Assembly (NCBI RefSeq): GCF_005406215.1 | Contig: NZ_NXMA01000004.1 | Coordinates: 1 to 64,000, forward strand | Direction of reading: 5' to 3' | Source of the DNA: Campylobacter aviculae | GTDB lineage: Bacteria > Campylobacterota > Campylobacteria > Campylobacterales > Campylobacteraceae | Length of the DNA stretch: 64,000 nt | In this document: one piece after another, positions 19,587 to 30,177 of the stretch | Layout of the letters: every line of letters begins with the position of its first letter | Position numbering within the stretch: the stretch's first letter is position 1 | Program-made: the position numbers and the translations under genes | The notes under the pieces: generated by a model | The model's input: only the letters and a program-made list of their open reading frames with translations | Told to the model about the DNA's origin: nothing | The model's database searches: none

Positions 19587-21869
19587 TTATCCTAGTTTTA
19601 AATTTTTTCTCACCACATTTTCCAAATATTCTGGAGAATAAGGTTTTGTAATATATTCAGTCATACCTACTTCCACCCCTCTTAAGCGATCTGTTTTGCT
19701 TGTTCTAGAGGTTACAGCTATAAGTGGTAAATTGCGATATTTAGAATATTTTCTAATTTCAGCCGCTAAGGTATAACCATCCATTCTTGGCATTTCAATA
19801 TCTATAAGCATAGCATCAATATCATGCTCGCCAGATTTTACAATATTAAGCGCTTCGGCTCCATTGGTTGCTTCGATCAAGCTTACTCCAAGTGGTTCTA
19901 ATGCTTTTTGCATTAAAGTTCTATCCATTTTAGAATCATCTACGATTAAAACTTTATAATCACTCGGTTGTTCTTTCACTTTTTTGGAACTAGCTTCAAG
20001 TTGGGCTTTAATATCAACTTTGATTTCTTTAGCCATATCCATCATAGCACCCACATCGATGATCAGTGTTACTCTACCATCACCACGTATTGTAGCTCCG
20101 GCTATACCTTGGATATTTTGTAAGTATTCTCCCATAGACTTGATAACAATTTCTTCTTGTCCTACGAGTGTATCTACTATAATACCAAGCTTACTTTCAG
20201 CCACACCGATAACTACAACATAGGTTTGATCGCCACTTTCAAGTACTTGTTTAACACCAAATACATCAGAAAGTCTCACAAGAGATAAAACTTCATCTCT
20301 TAAGCGTAATACATTTTTACCTTCAATGGTATAAATATCATCAACTGGCACTCTAACGGTTTCAAGAACGCTTGCCAATGGAATAGCATAAAATTCTTCT
20401 TGAGTTCCAACAAGCAAGGATTGGATAATAGCCAAAGTAAGAGGAATTTTAAGTTTAAAGGTACTTCCTTTACCTAATTCGCTATCAATTTCAATCACAC
20501 CATTGAGTTTTTCAATATTGGTTTTAACAACGTCCATTCCAACGCCACGTCCAGAAACATTGGTAACCTTAGCTGCAGTTGAAAAACCTGGTTTGAAAAT
20601 AAGTGCAAAAGCTTCTTTGTCTGTCATTTGATCCGCTTCTCTTTCTGTGATCAAATTTTTCTCTATAGCTTTTGCTTTTAAGCCATTTGGATCAAGTCCT
20701 TTACCATCATCGGTAATTTCAACAACTATATGATTTCCTTCATTATAGGCTTTAAGCTGAACGATACCTTTTTCAGGCTTACCATTAGCTACACGAGTTG
20801 CCGGATCTTCTACTCCATGATCGCAAGAATTTCTAATCATGTGCATGATAGGATCGCCAATTTCTTCAACGATAGATTTATCAAGTTCTGTTTCTTCACC
20901 AGAAATTTCTAGCTCTATTTGTTTGCCAAGCTCACGACTTAAGTCACGAACAACTCTTGGGAATTTATTGAAAACTTTCGCAATAGGTTGCATCCTAGTT
21001 TTCATAACCGCCAATTGAACATCAGTTGTGATAATACTAAGTTGGCTTACAACTTGATTGAGCTCTTCAAGGAATTTTTCACCTTCATAACGCTCTTCAA
21101 CATCATCATAAATTTTAAGTAAGCGGTTTTTACCAAGAACTAGCTCCCCGATTAAGTTCATCAAGTGATCTAATCTTTTAACTTCAACACGAATGGTTTG
21201 ATCCATACCACCACCACTACTTGATGCTGGAACCTTTTTTTCACCACCTTCAGTTTTTGTTGGCTGTTTAGATGGAGTAGGATTTTGCTTTTTCTGAGCA
21301 CGACGTGCTTGATCTTCCGCTTTTCTTACTTTTAGCAATCTTTCAATTTCAGCTTCTACTTCAGAATCACTTAATTGATTTACATCTACTTCTGGTTCTG
21401 GTGCAGGAGCTTCTACTTCTTTAGGAGCTTCAGCTGGTGCTTGTTGCTCTGGTTTTGTTTCACCGCCACTTGGAGATTCTCCTTCAGAAATAGCGGTTAA
21501 TCTTGTACAAATTGGCTCTATATCCATACCTATGGCAGTATCATTACCATTGTCTCGGATAGAATTAAGCAATGTTTTCATTCTGTCAATTGATTCTAAA
21601 ACAACATCCATAATATCTGGAGTGATTTTTAATTCTCCGTGTCTTGCTTTATTTAAAACATCTTCCATGTGATGAGTTAATTTTGTCAAAACATCAAAAT
21701 TTAAGAAGCTTGATGAACCTTTTACGGTGTGTGCAACACGGAAAATTCTATTGAGTAATTCTAAATCTTCTGGATTCGATTCAAGTTCTACCAAATCATG
21801 GTCGATTTGCTCAACTAGCTCAAAAGCCTCAACTAAAAAGTCTTCAAGTATTTCTTGCATATCTTCCAT
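19587..21869 (-). CDS. cheA: Chemotaxis histidine kinase with C-terminal receiver (CheAY)
   Basis: CheA autophosphorylates in response to receptors and passes phosphate to CheY. The 760 residues contain an HPt domain with the phospho-site RVAHTVKGSSSF (about His47) and a Pro/Glu linker (about 135-215). The dimerisation/HATPase region has RNSCDHGVE and ITDDGKGLDP, plus GRGVGMDVVKTNIEKLNG. A CheW-like domain follows, and a fused receiver domain at about 640-760 has VLIVDDSKMD and LIDIEMPRMDG. The CheA-receiver fusion is normal for Campylobacter and Helicobacter and may act as a phosphate sink. Confidence 0.98.
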   Translation of the reverse strand: MEDMQEILEDFLVEAFELVEQIDHDLVELESNPEDLELLNRIFRVAHTVKGSSSFLNFDVLTKLTHHMEDVLNKARHGELKITPDIMDVVLESIDRMKTLLNSIRDNGNDTAIGMDIEPICTRLTAISEGESPSGGETKPEQQAPAEAPKEVEAPAPEPEVDVNQLSDSEVEAEIERLLKVRKAEDQARRAQKKQNPTPSKQPTKTEGGEKKVPASSSGGGMDQTIRVEVKRLDHLMNLIGELVLGKNRLLKIYDDVEERYEGEKFLEELNQVVSQLSIITTDVQLAVMKTRMQPIAKVFNKFPRVVRDLSRELGKQIELEISGEETELDKSIVEEIGDPIMHMIRNSCDHGVEDPATRVANGKPEKGIVQLKAYNEGNHIVVEITDDGKGLDPNGLKAKAIEKNLITEREADQMTDKEAFALIFKPGFSTAAKVTNVSGRGVGMDVVKTNIEKLNGVIEIDSELGKGSTFKLKIPLTLAIIQSLLVGTQEEFYAIPLASVLETVRVPVDDIYTIEGKNVLRLRDEVLSLVRLSDVFGVKQVLESGDQTYVVVIGVAESKLGIIVDTLVGQEEIVIKSMGEYLQNIQGIAGATIRGDGRVTLIIDVGAMMDMAKEIKVDIKAQLEASSKKVKEQPSDYKVLIVDDSKMDRTLMQKALEPLGVSLIEATNGAEALNIVKSGEHDIDAMLIDIEMPRMDGYTLAAEIRKYSKYRNLPLIAVTSRTSKTDRLRGVEVGMTEYITKPYSPEYLENVVRKNLKLG

Positions 21870-21872
21870 ATT

Positions 21873-22826
21873 TTACCCCTGTTCTTGTGATTGGTGTCTT
21901 TTTAAGACTTTAGTTACTTCACTAAAGAAATCACTAGCGTTAAATTTAACCAAATAACCTTCTCCGCCAGCTTCTTTAACACCTTTTTCATTCATAAATT
22001 CATTAGATAATGATGAGTTAAAGACAATAGGAATATCTTTAAATCTTATATCTTCTTTAAGACGTGCTGCAAAATGGAAACCATCCATTTGCGGCATTTC
22101 AACGTCGCTAATTATAATTTTTAAAACACTACATAAATTTTCACCATAAATTTGGCTAAGTTCTTCAAGTTTATTTAAACCTTCAATACCATCTTTAGCT
22201 TCGATAACTTGTAGACCCAATTGTTGCATCATATCTTTTACGCGTTTTCTAGCTGTTAAACTATCATCTAAAATGAGTGCAGTTCCATTAAATTGTTCTA
22301 ACTTATAGTCTACTTCAGTTTTAGGTGAATAAATTCCTAGTTCTTCTATAACGCTTTCTAGATCGAGTATCAATAATACTTCGTCATTTTCTATACGTGT
22401 AACTCCAGTAATTTTACCTCTATCTAAAGCACCAGAACCTGCTGAAAAAGTCGCTGGCTCTATATCTCTCCAGTTGATACGACGAATTCTTTTTGCTTCA
22501 TGAACGATGAAACCTATAAGAATATTACTAAATTCGGTAATAATAACTCTAGGCTTTAACATGGCACTTTCTGGCTCGGTGATTTGCATCCATTTAGCAA
22601 GATTAACTACTGGAATAACTATACCACGAAGATCAAAGATCCCTTCGATATAATCAGGTACCCCAGGAAGTTCTGTAAGAGTTGGAATTTTGATAATTTC
22701 TCTAACTTTAGAGACATTTACCCCATAAATTCCTTCATAAATCTTATCTTGTCCTTGCTTAAAGATACGGAAATCGACAAGCTCCATTTCATTTGAACCC
22801 GTTTTCACGATATTTTCATCAAACAT
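21873..22826 (-). CDS. cheV: Chemotaxis protein CheV (CheW-receiver fusion)
   Basis: CheV is an adaptor that couples receptors to CheA and can be phosphorylated. The 317 residues have an N-terminal CheW domain (VREIIKIPTLTELPGVPDYI, IFDLRGIVIPVVNLAKWM) and a C-terminal receiver with LILDDSLTARKRVK, the acceptor Asp in IISDVEMPQMDGF, and a conserved Lys near the end. It is first in the che unit and its start overlaps the end of the phosphoesterase gene upstream by 8 bases. Confidence 0.97.
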   Translation of the reverse strand: MFDENIVKTGSNEMELVDFRIFKQGQDKIYEGIYGVNVSKVREIIKIPTLTELPGVPDYIEGIFDLRGIVIPVVNLAKWMQITEPESAMLKPRVIITEFSNILIGFIVHEAKRIRRINWRDIEPATFSAGSGALDRGKITGVTRIENDEVLLILDLESVIEELGIYSPKTEVDYKLEQFNGTALILDDSLTARKRVKDMMQQLGLQVIEAKDGIEGLNKLEELSQIYGENLCSVLKIIISDVEMPQMDGFHFAARLKEDIRFKDIPIVFNSSLSNEFMNEKGVKEAGGEGYLVKFNASDFFSEVTKVLKRHQSQEQG

Positions 22827-23577
22827 TTTGACCCCTCAATTTCTGTTCTCGAAATTCAATTTCTTGTTTGTATTCTACTAAAAAAAAACTTTCCTTATGT
22901 GCAAAACTGGATAAGTTGAAATATTTGATGTTTTTTTCATTTAAAATAAAATTCTGATGATAATGTCCTTCGCATACCCAAGAACCTAAATTATTATATT
23001 TTAGATATCTTTTATTAGCTAAAATTTCAAAATTTTTTATCTTATAAAATAGATTTTTTTGATTTTGATTTTTTAAAATTTTATTTGATATAGAGTGAAA
23101 ACTGATTTGATTTATCCAGTTTAAAAATACAAGTAAATAATGATTTCTAAGGCTTTTGAGTGCAAATTGTAGGCAAGGAGATAAAAAAATATCGCCATGT
23201 GCTAAAAAAATATAGGAATTTTCATTTTTAACTTCACTTGTATGCAATTTAAGTTTTAAAGGTTGTTTTTTTATGGGAAAAATTTTTACCTTTTCAAAAA
23301 AGCAAGAAAGATTAAAATCATGATTTCCTTCAAGGTAGATTATTTCTATTTTTTGTGCTAATTCTTCAAGTAAATAAATATAAGGTTTTGCAAATTCATG
23401 AGTGGCAGAAATTTCTCCGATGAGCAGATCAAAAATATCGCCCATTAAGATGAGTTGAGGTGTGGAAATTTCATTATTTTTCAAAGCTTGTAAAAATTTC
23501 CAAAAACCTCTTCGTTGATTGTTTTCATGGGCATCGGCAATTAAAATTGCCTTATCTTGTAGGATTAATTCTTGCAT
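22819..23577 (-). CDS. Calcineurin-like metallophosphoesterase (LpxH-like, Cj0286c-type)
   Basis: The 252-residue protein carries the full metal-site set: IADAHEN (D-x-H), LMGDIFDLL (GD-x-x-D), LEGNHDFNLS (GNHD), FLAHGDIF and a CEGHYHQNF (GHxH) block. This arrangement resembles LpxH, the UDP-2,3-diacylglucosamine hydrolase of lipid A synthesis. That step would fit with lpxA and lpxB nearby, but the substrate is inferred. It lies between greA and cheV on the minus strand, 2 bases after greA. Confidence 0.85.
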   Translation of the reverse strand: MQELILQDKAILIADAHENNQRRGFWKFLQALKNNEISTPQLILMGDIFDLLIGEISATHEFAKPYIYLLEELAQKIEIIYLEGNHDFNLSCFFEKVKIFPIKKQPLKLKLHTSEVKNENSYIFLAHGDIFLSPCLQFALKSLRNHYLLVFLNWINQISFHSISNKILKNQNQKNLFYKIKNFEILANKRYLKYNNLGSWVCEGHYHQNFILNEKNIKYFNLSSFAHKESFFLVEYKQEIEFREQKLRGQNV

Positions 23578-23579
23578 CC

Positions 23580-24065
23580 TTAGAATTTCAAAGGTTCATA
23601 ACTAATAGAAACGATCTCAAATTCGCTTTCACCTTTAGGCAAACGAACTTTAAATTCATCGCCTTCTTTTTTTCCAAGCATAGCCTTTGCTATAGGTGAG
23701 GCAATGGAAATATAACCTTTATCCAAATTTCCTTCACAAATTCCAACAAGAGTGTATTTGCTTTCTTTTTCAGTGTCTAAATCCATAATCACAACACTAG
23801 ATCCAAATTTTACGCTATCGTGTTCATAACTTGCAGGATCTATAACTTGCGCACGAGCTAGTAAATCGCTAAGTTCTGCTATGCGACTTTCGATTAGGGC
23901 TTGTTTTTCTCTTGCTGCGTGGTATTCTGCATTTTCTTTTAAATCTCCATGACTTCTTGCAGTATCGATTTCTATAACAACTGCTGGGCGTTGATTGTCT
24001 TTTAAGTCTTTTAATTCAGCAACTAATTTATCATATCCAAATTGACTCATTGGTTCTTTTTGCAT
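23580..24065 (-). CDS. greA: Transcription elongation factor GreA
   Basis: GreA enters the secondary channel of RNA polymerase and triggers cleavage of backtracked RNA. The 161 residues have the N-terminal coiled coil with the acidic tip ([20 protein letters not shown]) and the C-terminal FKBP-like domain ([18 protein letters not shown]). AGGAT precedes the start. It is 11 bases after lpxB on the minus strand, so lpxB and greA are probably co-transcribed. Confidence 0.97.
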   Translation of the reverse strand: MQKEPMSQFGYDKLVAELKDLKDNQRPAVVIEIDTARSHGDLKENAEYHAAREKQALIESRIAELSDLLARAQVIDPASYEHDSVKFGSSVVIMDLDTEKESKYTLVGICEGNLDKGYISIASPIAKAMLGKKEGDEFKVRLPKGESEFEIVSISYEPLKF

Positions 24066-24076
24066 AATCTATCCTT

Positions 24077-25171
24077 TTAATCTTCATCAAGTATTTTAGC
24101 TAAATTCTTTGCACTTCCAAATTTTAAATATTGTTTTAAAAAATCAACTTTAGCAAAAAAATTCTTATAATCGTATTTAAGATAAGCTTGATATAAATTT
24201 TCTACATTGACTTCATTTTGTAAGAATTCAGGGTTTAGCTCTTCTTTTCCTGCAAAATCGCAAAAAATATTTGCAAGGCCGATGTGTTTTAACTTCACAA
24301 AAAGCCTTGCTATAAAAATATCAATAGCCTTTGCCTTGTAAGCAAGAACAAAAGGAGTTCCAACTAAAGCTGCCTCCAAAGTTGCTGTGCCACTGCAAAT
24401 AAAGGCAAAATCTGATTTTTTTAAAACTTTAGGCGTATTACTCTCTATTTTAAATTCGCTAATATCGCCATAAAGATCGAGTTTGTTAAGATTAAAAGGA
24501 GGGATACAAAGGATCTTTTCGCCTTGAAAATTTTTAGAAAGCTCTTTAAAAATAGGCATTAAGCGTTTGATTTCACTTCTTCTTGATCCAGGTAAAAAAG
24601 CAACGATTTTTTCATGTTCTTTTTTTGAAAGTAGAACTTGTGTATCTTTTTCATCTTTAAATTCTTTGATTTCGTCCAAAAGTGGGTGTCCAACGTAAAT
24701 ACTTTTGCTAAAAAACTGATTATCAAAAGGCAAAATAGAGGCTAAAACATCAAAATGACTTTCTATGATGGGAATTCTTCCTTTTTTCCATGCCCAAACT
24801 TGAGGTAAGATATAATAAATTCTTTTTATCTTAGAATCGGCTTTTTTTAAAGCTTTCGCAAAAGGGATGTTAAAAGCGGGAGAATCTATACATAAAATCG
24901 CATTTATTTTTTGCGTAAAGCTTAAATGGACTAATTCTTTTATCGCACGTTTTGCTTTAAAGATAAGAGGTAAGATCTCTACAAAACCCATAGCACTAAA
25001 TTCGTGTGAGCTATAGAGGGGCTTTGAGCTTAGATTAAACTCATCACATAAGCTTTCATCATAAATTCCCACTAAATCAAATTCTTTATACTCATCTTTA
25101 TAGGCTTTTAAAACTTCTTTTAGGTGCAAATTTGCTGAAGGTTCTAAGGCACAAACGAGAAAGGTTTTCAT
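24077..25171 (-). CDS. lpxB: Lipid-A-disaccharide synthase
   Basis: LpxB joins UDP-2,3-diacylglucosamine and lipid X to form the lipid A disaccharide. The 364 residues include [16 protein letters not shown] near the start, the [17 protein letters not shown] segment, [37 protein letters not shown] and [12 protein letters not shown] longer open frame starts at 25219, but the ATG at 25171 ([11 protein letters not shown]) has AAGAG upstream and gives the expected family length, so I chose it. Confidence 0.96.
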   Translation of the reverse strand: MKTFLVCALEPSANLHLKEVLKAYKDEYKEFDLVGIYDESLCDEFNLSSKPLYSSHEFSAMGFVEILPLIFKAKRAIKELVHLSFTQKINAILCIDSPAFNIPFAKALKKADSKIKRIYYILPQVWAWKKGRIPIIESHFDVLASILPFDNQFFSKSIYVGHPLLDEIKEFKDEKDTQVLLSKKEHEKIVAFLPGSRRSEIKRLMPIFKELSKNFQGEKILCIPPFNLNKLDLYGDISEFKIESNTPKVLKKSDFAFICSGTATLEAALVGTPFVLAYKAKAIDIFIARLFVKLKHIGLANIFCDFAGKEELNPEFLQNEVNVENLYQAYLKYDYKNFFAKVDFLKQYLKFGSAKNLAKILDED

Positions 25172-25321
25172 TTTTACTCTTTTTAAAATTTTTAGGAAAA
25201 AATCATAACCAATTTTCACTTAATATTTTGCTAGTTTTAAAAATTAAAATCAAGTGTTATTGATAATATTGGTTTTATTTTTAAAAATTTTTTATAATTT
25301 TGAAAACATTCTAATTTATCC

Positions 25322-27241
25322 TTAATACACCACTTTTAAGCGTTCTTTTAAAAAGCTTTCTAGGTTTAAATAAATTTCTAAATTTATATCATCAAAACCG
25401 TTAATATATACATTTTCATTTTGAGTATTTTTTAAGAAATTGAAAACCTCATCATCAAATTCTATCACATAAAAGCTTTGTTCGCATTGGTAAATTTTAT
25501 TTTTTAAAATTTCTTTTAGATTGCTATCTAAGGTTTTGCAATCTTGCAAAGCCAAATTTAACGCTTTTTCATAAGGACTTAGATTTGCATGATTTTTTAA
25601 AGCTAAAGCGTTTGCATCATTGCTTATGAGTTCGGGTTTTTCCACAAGAGAAAATACTTTAAAACCTAAATCCAAATTTTTATTTTCACTCATGATTTTT
25701 TCACTGGCTCTTTTAACTCTTTCTATGGTTATATCACTGATGACTGGATTTTTACTTTTTAACTCATTTTTGCAAAAATCATAAGCTACTTTATTTTTTT
25801 TCTCATCTATCTCTTCATCAAGTTGGACTAGGATAAATTTACGATTTCCTCCATCTTCTGCATTTAGCTCCATAACCGCTTGTGCTGTTGTGCCACTTCC
25901 CGCAAAAAAATCTAGGATAATATCAGAATCTGTTTTATTTTTTATAGAAACTTGTGAAACTAAAAATTTTATCAATTCAATACTTTTGGAATAATCAAAA
26001 ATATTTTTTTGATTAAAAATTTTTTGCAACCCCTTATTTGCACAATCATTAGAATATTGATTATTTATAAGCTCAATACTAGATATGTTCCTTGTTCTAT
26101 CAATGGTTTCTATATAATAAGGTCTCTTATCAGATATTTTTGCCTTAAAATATGTTTTTGTATAAATTCTGTCATTTTTTACTTCTATAAAATTCATCTT
26201 CAAGCCATAATCAAACTTTTCTTTACTCCATCTCCAAACCCAATCAATACTACTATATTTACCACTTTGCCTTTCTAAAAATTTATTATATCCACCTGGA
26301 TAATATTTCTTATCATCTATAACAATCTCAAAATCCATTTTTTTATTATATTGCAGCGAGTCATAATCAAGCGTTTGGTTAAGTTTATAACCACCTCTAT
26401 CAGCATAGTATTCATCTCGCATTTTATAATCTTGCTCATTAACTTCAATTTGTTTAAAAAATATTTCATTTTTAGAATAACACAAAATATAATCATGATT
26501 ATTGGCTATTTGATTTGTAGATTTCCCAGCTTTTTTTGTTATCCTAGGCATACATGCTACAAAATTCTCTTCCCCGAAAATTTCATCGCAAAGTATTTTT
26601 AAATTCGCTTGTTCATTATCGTCTATGCTTATAAATATCACTCCATCCTCACGAAGTAAATCCCTAGCAAGTTTAAGACGTGGTAGCATAAAAGAAAGCC
26701 ATCCACTATGGGTTTTGCTTGATTTTATACTGTTGAAAAATCTTAAAGTTTCGCTTTCTATCTCTTGTCCATCTTCATCTATTTCTAAAAGTCCAGTTTC
26801 TAACAAAAGTTTTTTATAATCTTGCCTAAAATCATCTTTGTAAATAAAATCATCATTTTTAGTATTGTAAGGCGGATCGATATAAATCATTTTTATTTTT
26901 TCATAATAACTTTGCTTTAGAAGTTTTAAAGCGTCAAGATTGTCCCCTTTTATGATGATATTTTTAGTATTTTCGTAATTTAAGCTTTGATTTTTTTCAA
27001 ATTTTAATTCTTTAGTGTTTGGAGTGTTATAAAGTGCATTTGCTAAGGCTTTTCCGGTAAAAGTTAGCTCATAACCTTGGGCTTTAGTGTTTAAGCCTAG
27101 AAGTTGCATGATGGCATTTAAATTTGGCACATTATCGCTTATGGTTTGTGGATGGTTATGCTTTAGATACTCTAAGAATTCATTTTTGCTTTCTTCTGTG
27201 TTGATTAAATTCTCTTTTTTTATATCGTTAATATCTATCAT
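25322..27241 (-). CDS. mod: Type III restriction-modification methyltransferase (Mod)
   Basis: Mod methylates adenine N6 in a short asymmetric site and provides site recognition for the Res subunit. The 639-residue product has the beta-class order: catalytic IYIDPPYNTKNDDFIYKDDF first, the target-recognition region in the middle, then the SAM-binding ILDFFAGSGTTAQAVMELN and FILVQLDEE. The open frame reaches 27262, but the ATG at 27241 has AAAGGA 8 bases upstream and overlaps the res stop as ATGA, so it is the likely start. No tandem repeat or homopolymer that would suggest phase variation is visible. The middle region should define the recognition sequence. Confidence 0.93.
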   Translation of the reverse strand: MIDINDIKKENLINTEESKNEFLEYLKHNHPQTISDNVPNLNAIMQLLGLNTKAQGYELTFTGKALANALYNTPNTKELKFEKNQSLNYENTKNIIIKGDNLDALKLLKQSYYEKIKMIYIDPPYNTKNDDFIYKDDFRQDYKKLLLETGLLEIDEDGQEIESETLRFFNSIKSSKTHSGWLSFMLPRLKLARDLLREDGVIFISIDDNEQANLKILCDEIFGEENFVACMPRITKKAGKSTNQIANNHDYILCYSKNEIFFKQIEVNEQDYKMRDEYYADRGGYKLNQTLDYDSLQYNKKMDFEIVIDDKKYYPGGYNKFLERQSGKYSSIDWVWRWSKEKFDYGLKMNFIEVKNDRIYTKTYFKAKISDKRPYYIETIDRTRNISSIELINNQYSNDCANKGLQKIFNQKNIFDYSKSIELIKFLVSQVSIKNKTDSDIILDFFAGSGTTAQAVMELNAEDGGNRKFILVQLDEEIDEKKNKVAYDFCKNELKSKNPVISDITIERVKRASEKIMSENKNLDLGFKVFSLVEKPELISNDANALALKNHANLSPYEKALNLALQDCKTLDSNLKEILKNKIYQCEQSFYVIEFDDEVFNFLKNTQNENVYINGFDDINLEIYLNLESFLKERLKVVY

Positions 27242-30081
27242 TGTAAAATTTCCTTTATGCACTCTATGAGTTTTTGTTTGTTTATCCTTGTGTTGAAAAT
27301 AATATCTATGTTTTCATTTTTTAAAGTATCATTTAAATTTTTAAAAAATACTTTTGCATAATCTATCTTTTTTCTTTCATCTTGTGGAATTTCATTCTCA
27401 TTGTTATAGCCTTTGCTTTCGCATATAAAGAAGATTTTTTTGCCTTTATTATCCTCTAAAAAATAAGCAAAATCAGGCTCATAATTTTTATACGGAGTAG
27501 GGATGCTTAATTTTGGTAATTTTGCAAAGACTTTTATGGTTTTTTTGTTTATATTTTCATTGTTTTCTTTGATGATTTCTTTTTCTATATTAGAATCATA
27601 AACTACGCTTTCATAAAGATAATTTTTAGCCGGTTTTTCATCATCTATATAGCGTCCTAATTTTTGCATATCTATGCTTTCTCTGAATTTGCCATTTTCT
27701 ACTAAATTTTCATAAGAACTTGAGAAAATATTTAAAGAAAATTCATAACTTAAGCATTGTAATAAGCTATGGTGAAGTTTGTTTTTGATTATATTTTTTA
27801 AATTATCAAAAGCTTTTTTAGGGGAATTTTCAAATTTGGTTTTGTCTAATTTTTCATAAATTTTCAGTAAAAATTGTAAGGGAAATTTTTCATTTTTACA
27901 AAAATTTAAAAATAAATTATAGATGTCTTTATATAAACTAGCCTTATAATCGATCTCTTTTAAGATATTGAATTCTTCTGTGATTATAGTATTTTCTTGT
28001 GCATTAAAAACTTTTTTTTCAAAATATAAAACTTCTTTTTCTATTTTTAAAGCATTAAATTCTTTTGCTATTTTTTCTATAAGTTCTTTTTCTTTTATAT
28101 TTTTATAGACTATGCTTGCTTTTTTATTTATGTTTTCCCAAAGTTCTTTAAAATCTTTGGCTAGATCGGGTTTTATTTTTATTTTATTATTTTCTTTATT
28201 TGCATTGATAATTTGCTTGTATTTGTTTTGAGAATTTTCATTAAGAGCTTTTAATAAAGTTTCAAATTTATCGCCCAAAATTTGTTTAGCCTTTTCATCA
28301 TCTTTTATGCTATCGTATAAAGGTTTTAATATAATATAATTATTTTCTTCTTCTGAAAATTGTATTATTTTTTTGTCTTCTAAAAGAACTAAAATTCTAT
28401 GAATTTGGTGTTCGTTTAAATTTATACTTTTGAAAGATAGAGAATTTAAACTATTTTCGTTGAAAGCAAAGCTAGAATTTGAAATTTCTTTTTGTAAATT
28501 TTCTATATAATTAAATTCTCTTGCACTCACTAAAATATCAAGATAATTAATATCATAAAATTTGGCATCATCAAAATTTAAATAACTATGGGTAATTCTT
28601 TTGCCTTTATCATTGACGCAAAGCCTTAGGCCACGTCCGACTTGTTGGTGTATGCTGATTTGCGAAGAAGAATTTGAAAGTTTGGCAAGGGTAAAAATAT
28701 TTGGATTATCCCAGCCTTCTTGTAGAGCCCAAACGCTAAAAATAAAACGTAAAGAAGTGTCAAAAGAAAGTAACTTTTCTTTATCTTCTAAAATCAGTTT
28801 TACTCCATAAGCTTCTTTTTCATCCGCGTTTCCTTTGTCGCCGCTAAAATAGCCTTGATGGACTTTTAAATTTCCATTTTCATCAAAGTCTTTTTCTAAG
28901 TATTGTCTATAAGATTTGTCTAGTTCGGTTTTAAGTATTTGTTTTCTCTTTGTTTTATATAACTCTTCAAATTTATTTTTTATAAAAGGATTGTCGCCTC
29001 TAAAGTCTAAAATACTTGGTATAAAAAATAAACTTAATGCTTTAATGTTTTGCTTAAATAATCTTTCTTCTTTTTTAAAATGCAAATCTATGGCTTGTTC
29101 TAAAAGTTCTGTAATTTCATCTTCATTTAAAACATAATTTTCTTTTTTTTCTATGATGGTTTCATTATCAAAATATGCTTTATTATCTTTAATATTTTTT
29201 AAAATAGCATTATTTAAGATTTTACAACTATCGCCTTTTTTTATTTTTATCTCTTGTTCCATGCCATTTGAAAAATAAGTAAAGGTGGCTAAGTCTTTTT
29301 TGTATTCTTTTAAAAAAATATTTTTATTTTGAGTTCCTAAAGTATTTACTTTAACTTGTTTTACAAGATATTCTTTAAAAGCAGATATAGAATCAAGACA
29401 ATAAATTATATTGCTAAGTTCATACTCTTTTTCTTGAGGAAAAGTAGCACCAAAACGAAAGTATAAAGAATTTAATCTAGAAAAATACTCATTAAAAGCC
29501 TTACCCTTAAGTAAATGTGGCTCATCTATAATGCTAATTGGTTTTAAGTCTATGATATTTTCAAAAACACTTTTTGAATTAAATAAACTTTCATTATTTT
29601 TATTTAAAATATTCCCTTTTTTATCTATAGCACTATTTGTTAAAACTAAAACTGAAAGTTCATCTTGATTTTTAATATAATTATTTATGATTGCACTTTG
29701 ACTTTTTGTATCTGTATAAAAATAAGCTTTTATATATTTTTGATATTGTGTTTTAAAATACTCTTTAGTGAGTTCCAAATTTTGTTTAACGGATTCTAAA
29801 ATAGCTTTTCTTGGAACAAAAATTATGAATTTATTTTGCTTATAGACTTTATTAAGTTCAAAAATTAAATTTATATAAGTGAAGGTTTTTCCAGTACCAG
29901 TTTCCATTAAGATATCTAAATTTAATTTGTCTTTTATATTTTGTATTGGTAAATGGGTGGTTTTGTAAAAATTTTGCAAACATTGTTTTAAATTATCTTG
30001 TTTTTTAAAGTCAAAATCTTTTAAAAGTTCTATTATGTTATTGATGCATTTTTCTTGATATTCTTGCTTTTCAAAAATCAT
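27238..30081 (-). CDS. res: Type III restriction enzyme helicase/endonuclease subunit (Res)
   Basis: Res is the ATP-driven translocase and nuclease that cuts when two unmodified sites are sensed. The 947 residues have superfamily 2 helicase motifs: LMETGTGKTFTYINLIFEL (motif I), ISIIDEPHLLKG (DEPH, motif II), the FSVWALQEGWDNPNIFTLAK block, and HQQVGRGLRLCV (motif VI). A PD-(D/E)xK nuclease lies near the C-terminus (EPDFAYFLED followed by FFICESKG). It is intact. It precedes mod, the reverse of the usual mod-res order. Confidence 0.93.
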   Translation of the reverse strand: MIFEKQEYQEKCINNIIELLKDFDFKKQDNLKQCLQNFYKTTHLPIQNIKDKLNLDILMETGTGKTFTYINLIFELNKVYKQNKFIIFVPRKAILESVKQNLELTKEYFKTQYQKYIKAYFYTDTKSQSAIINNYIKNQDELSVLVLTNSAIDKKGNILNKNNESLFNSKSVFENIIDLKPISIIDEPHLLKGKAFNEYFSRLNSLYFRFGATFPQEKEYELSNIIYCLDSISAFKEYLVKQVKVNTLGTQNKNIFLKEYKKDLATFTYFSNGMEQEIKIKKGDSCKILNNAILKNIKDNKAYFDNETIIEKKENYVLNEDEITELLEQAIDLHFKKEERLFKQNIKALSLFFIPSILDFRGDNPFIKNKFEELYKTKRKQILKTELDKSYRQYLEKDFDENGNLKVHQGYFSGDKGNADEKEAYGVKLILEDKEKLLSFDTSLRFIFSVWALQEGWDNPNIFTLAKLSNSSSQISIHQQVGRGLRLCVNDKGKRITHSYLNFDDAKFYDINYLDILVSAREFNYIENLQKEISNSSFAFNENSLNSLSFKSINLNEHQIHRILVLLEDKKIIQFSEEENNYIILKPLYDSIKDDEKAKQILGDKFETLLKALNENSQNKYKQIINANKENNKIKIKPDLAKDFKELWENINKKASIVYKNIKEKELIEKIAKEFNALKIEKEVLYFEKKVFNAQENTIITEEFNILKEIDYKASLYKDIYNLFLNFCKNEKFPLQFLLKIYEKLDKTKFENSPKKAFDNLKNIIKNKLHHSLLQCLSYEFSLNIFSSSYENLVENGKFRESIDMQKLGRYIDDEKPAKNYLYESVVYDSNIEKEIIKENNENINKKTIKVFAKLPKLSIPTPYKNYEPDFAYFLEDNKGKKIFFICESKGYNNENEIPQDERKKIDYAKVFFKNLNDTLKNENIDIIFNTRINKQKLIECIKEILQ

Positions 30082-30133
30082 TTAATTCCCCAAAAATTAA
30101 AAAATTATAGTAGCGAAATTTGACTTAAAATAT

Positions 30134-30158
30134 CAAAAAATGCAGAGAAAATCTCTGC
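30134..30158 (-). terminator. Intrinsic terminator on the minus strand upstream of res
   Basis: GCAGAGA (30142-30148) pairs with TCTCTGC (30152-30158), and on the minus strand this is followed by a T-run (ATTTTTTGATATTTT). No annotated minus-strand gene ends here, so it may be left over from a lost gene or serve a short transcript. Confidence 0.6.
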
Positions 30159-30177
30159 GTAAATTATTTTCTATATC

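Noticed and set aside
20730..20912. Open frames on the plus strand inside cheA
   Set aside because: Shadow frames of a strongly conserved gene on the other strand with no protein pattern.
25322..30081. Reading res/mod as a BREX, DISARM or Type I system
   Set aside because: There is no specificity subunit, PglZ or BrxC-like gene. The helicase with C-terminal PD-(D/E)xK and the beta-class Mod fit Type III.
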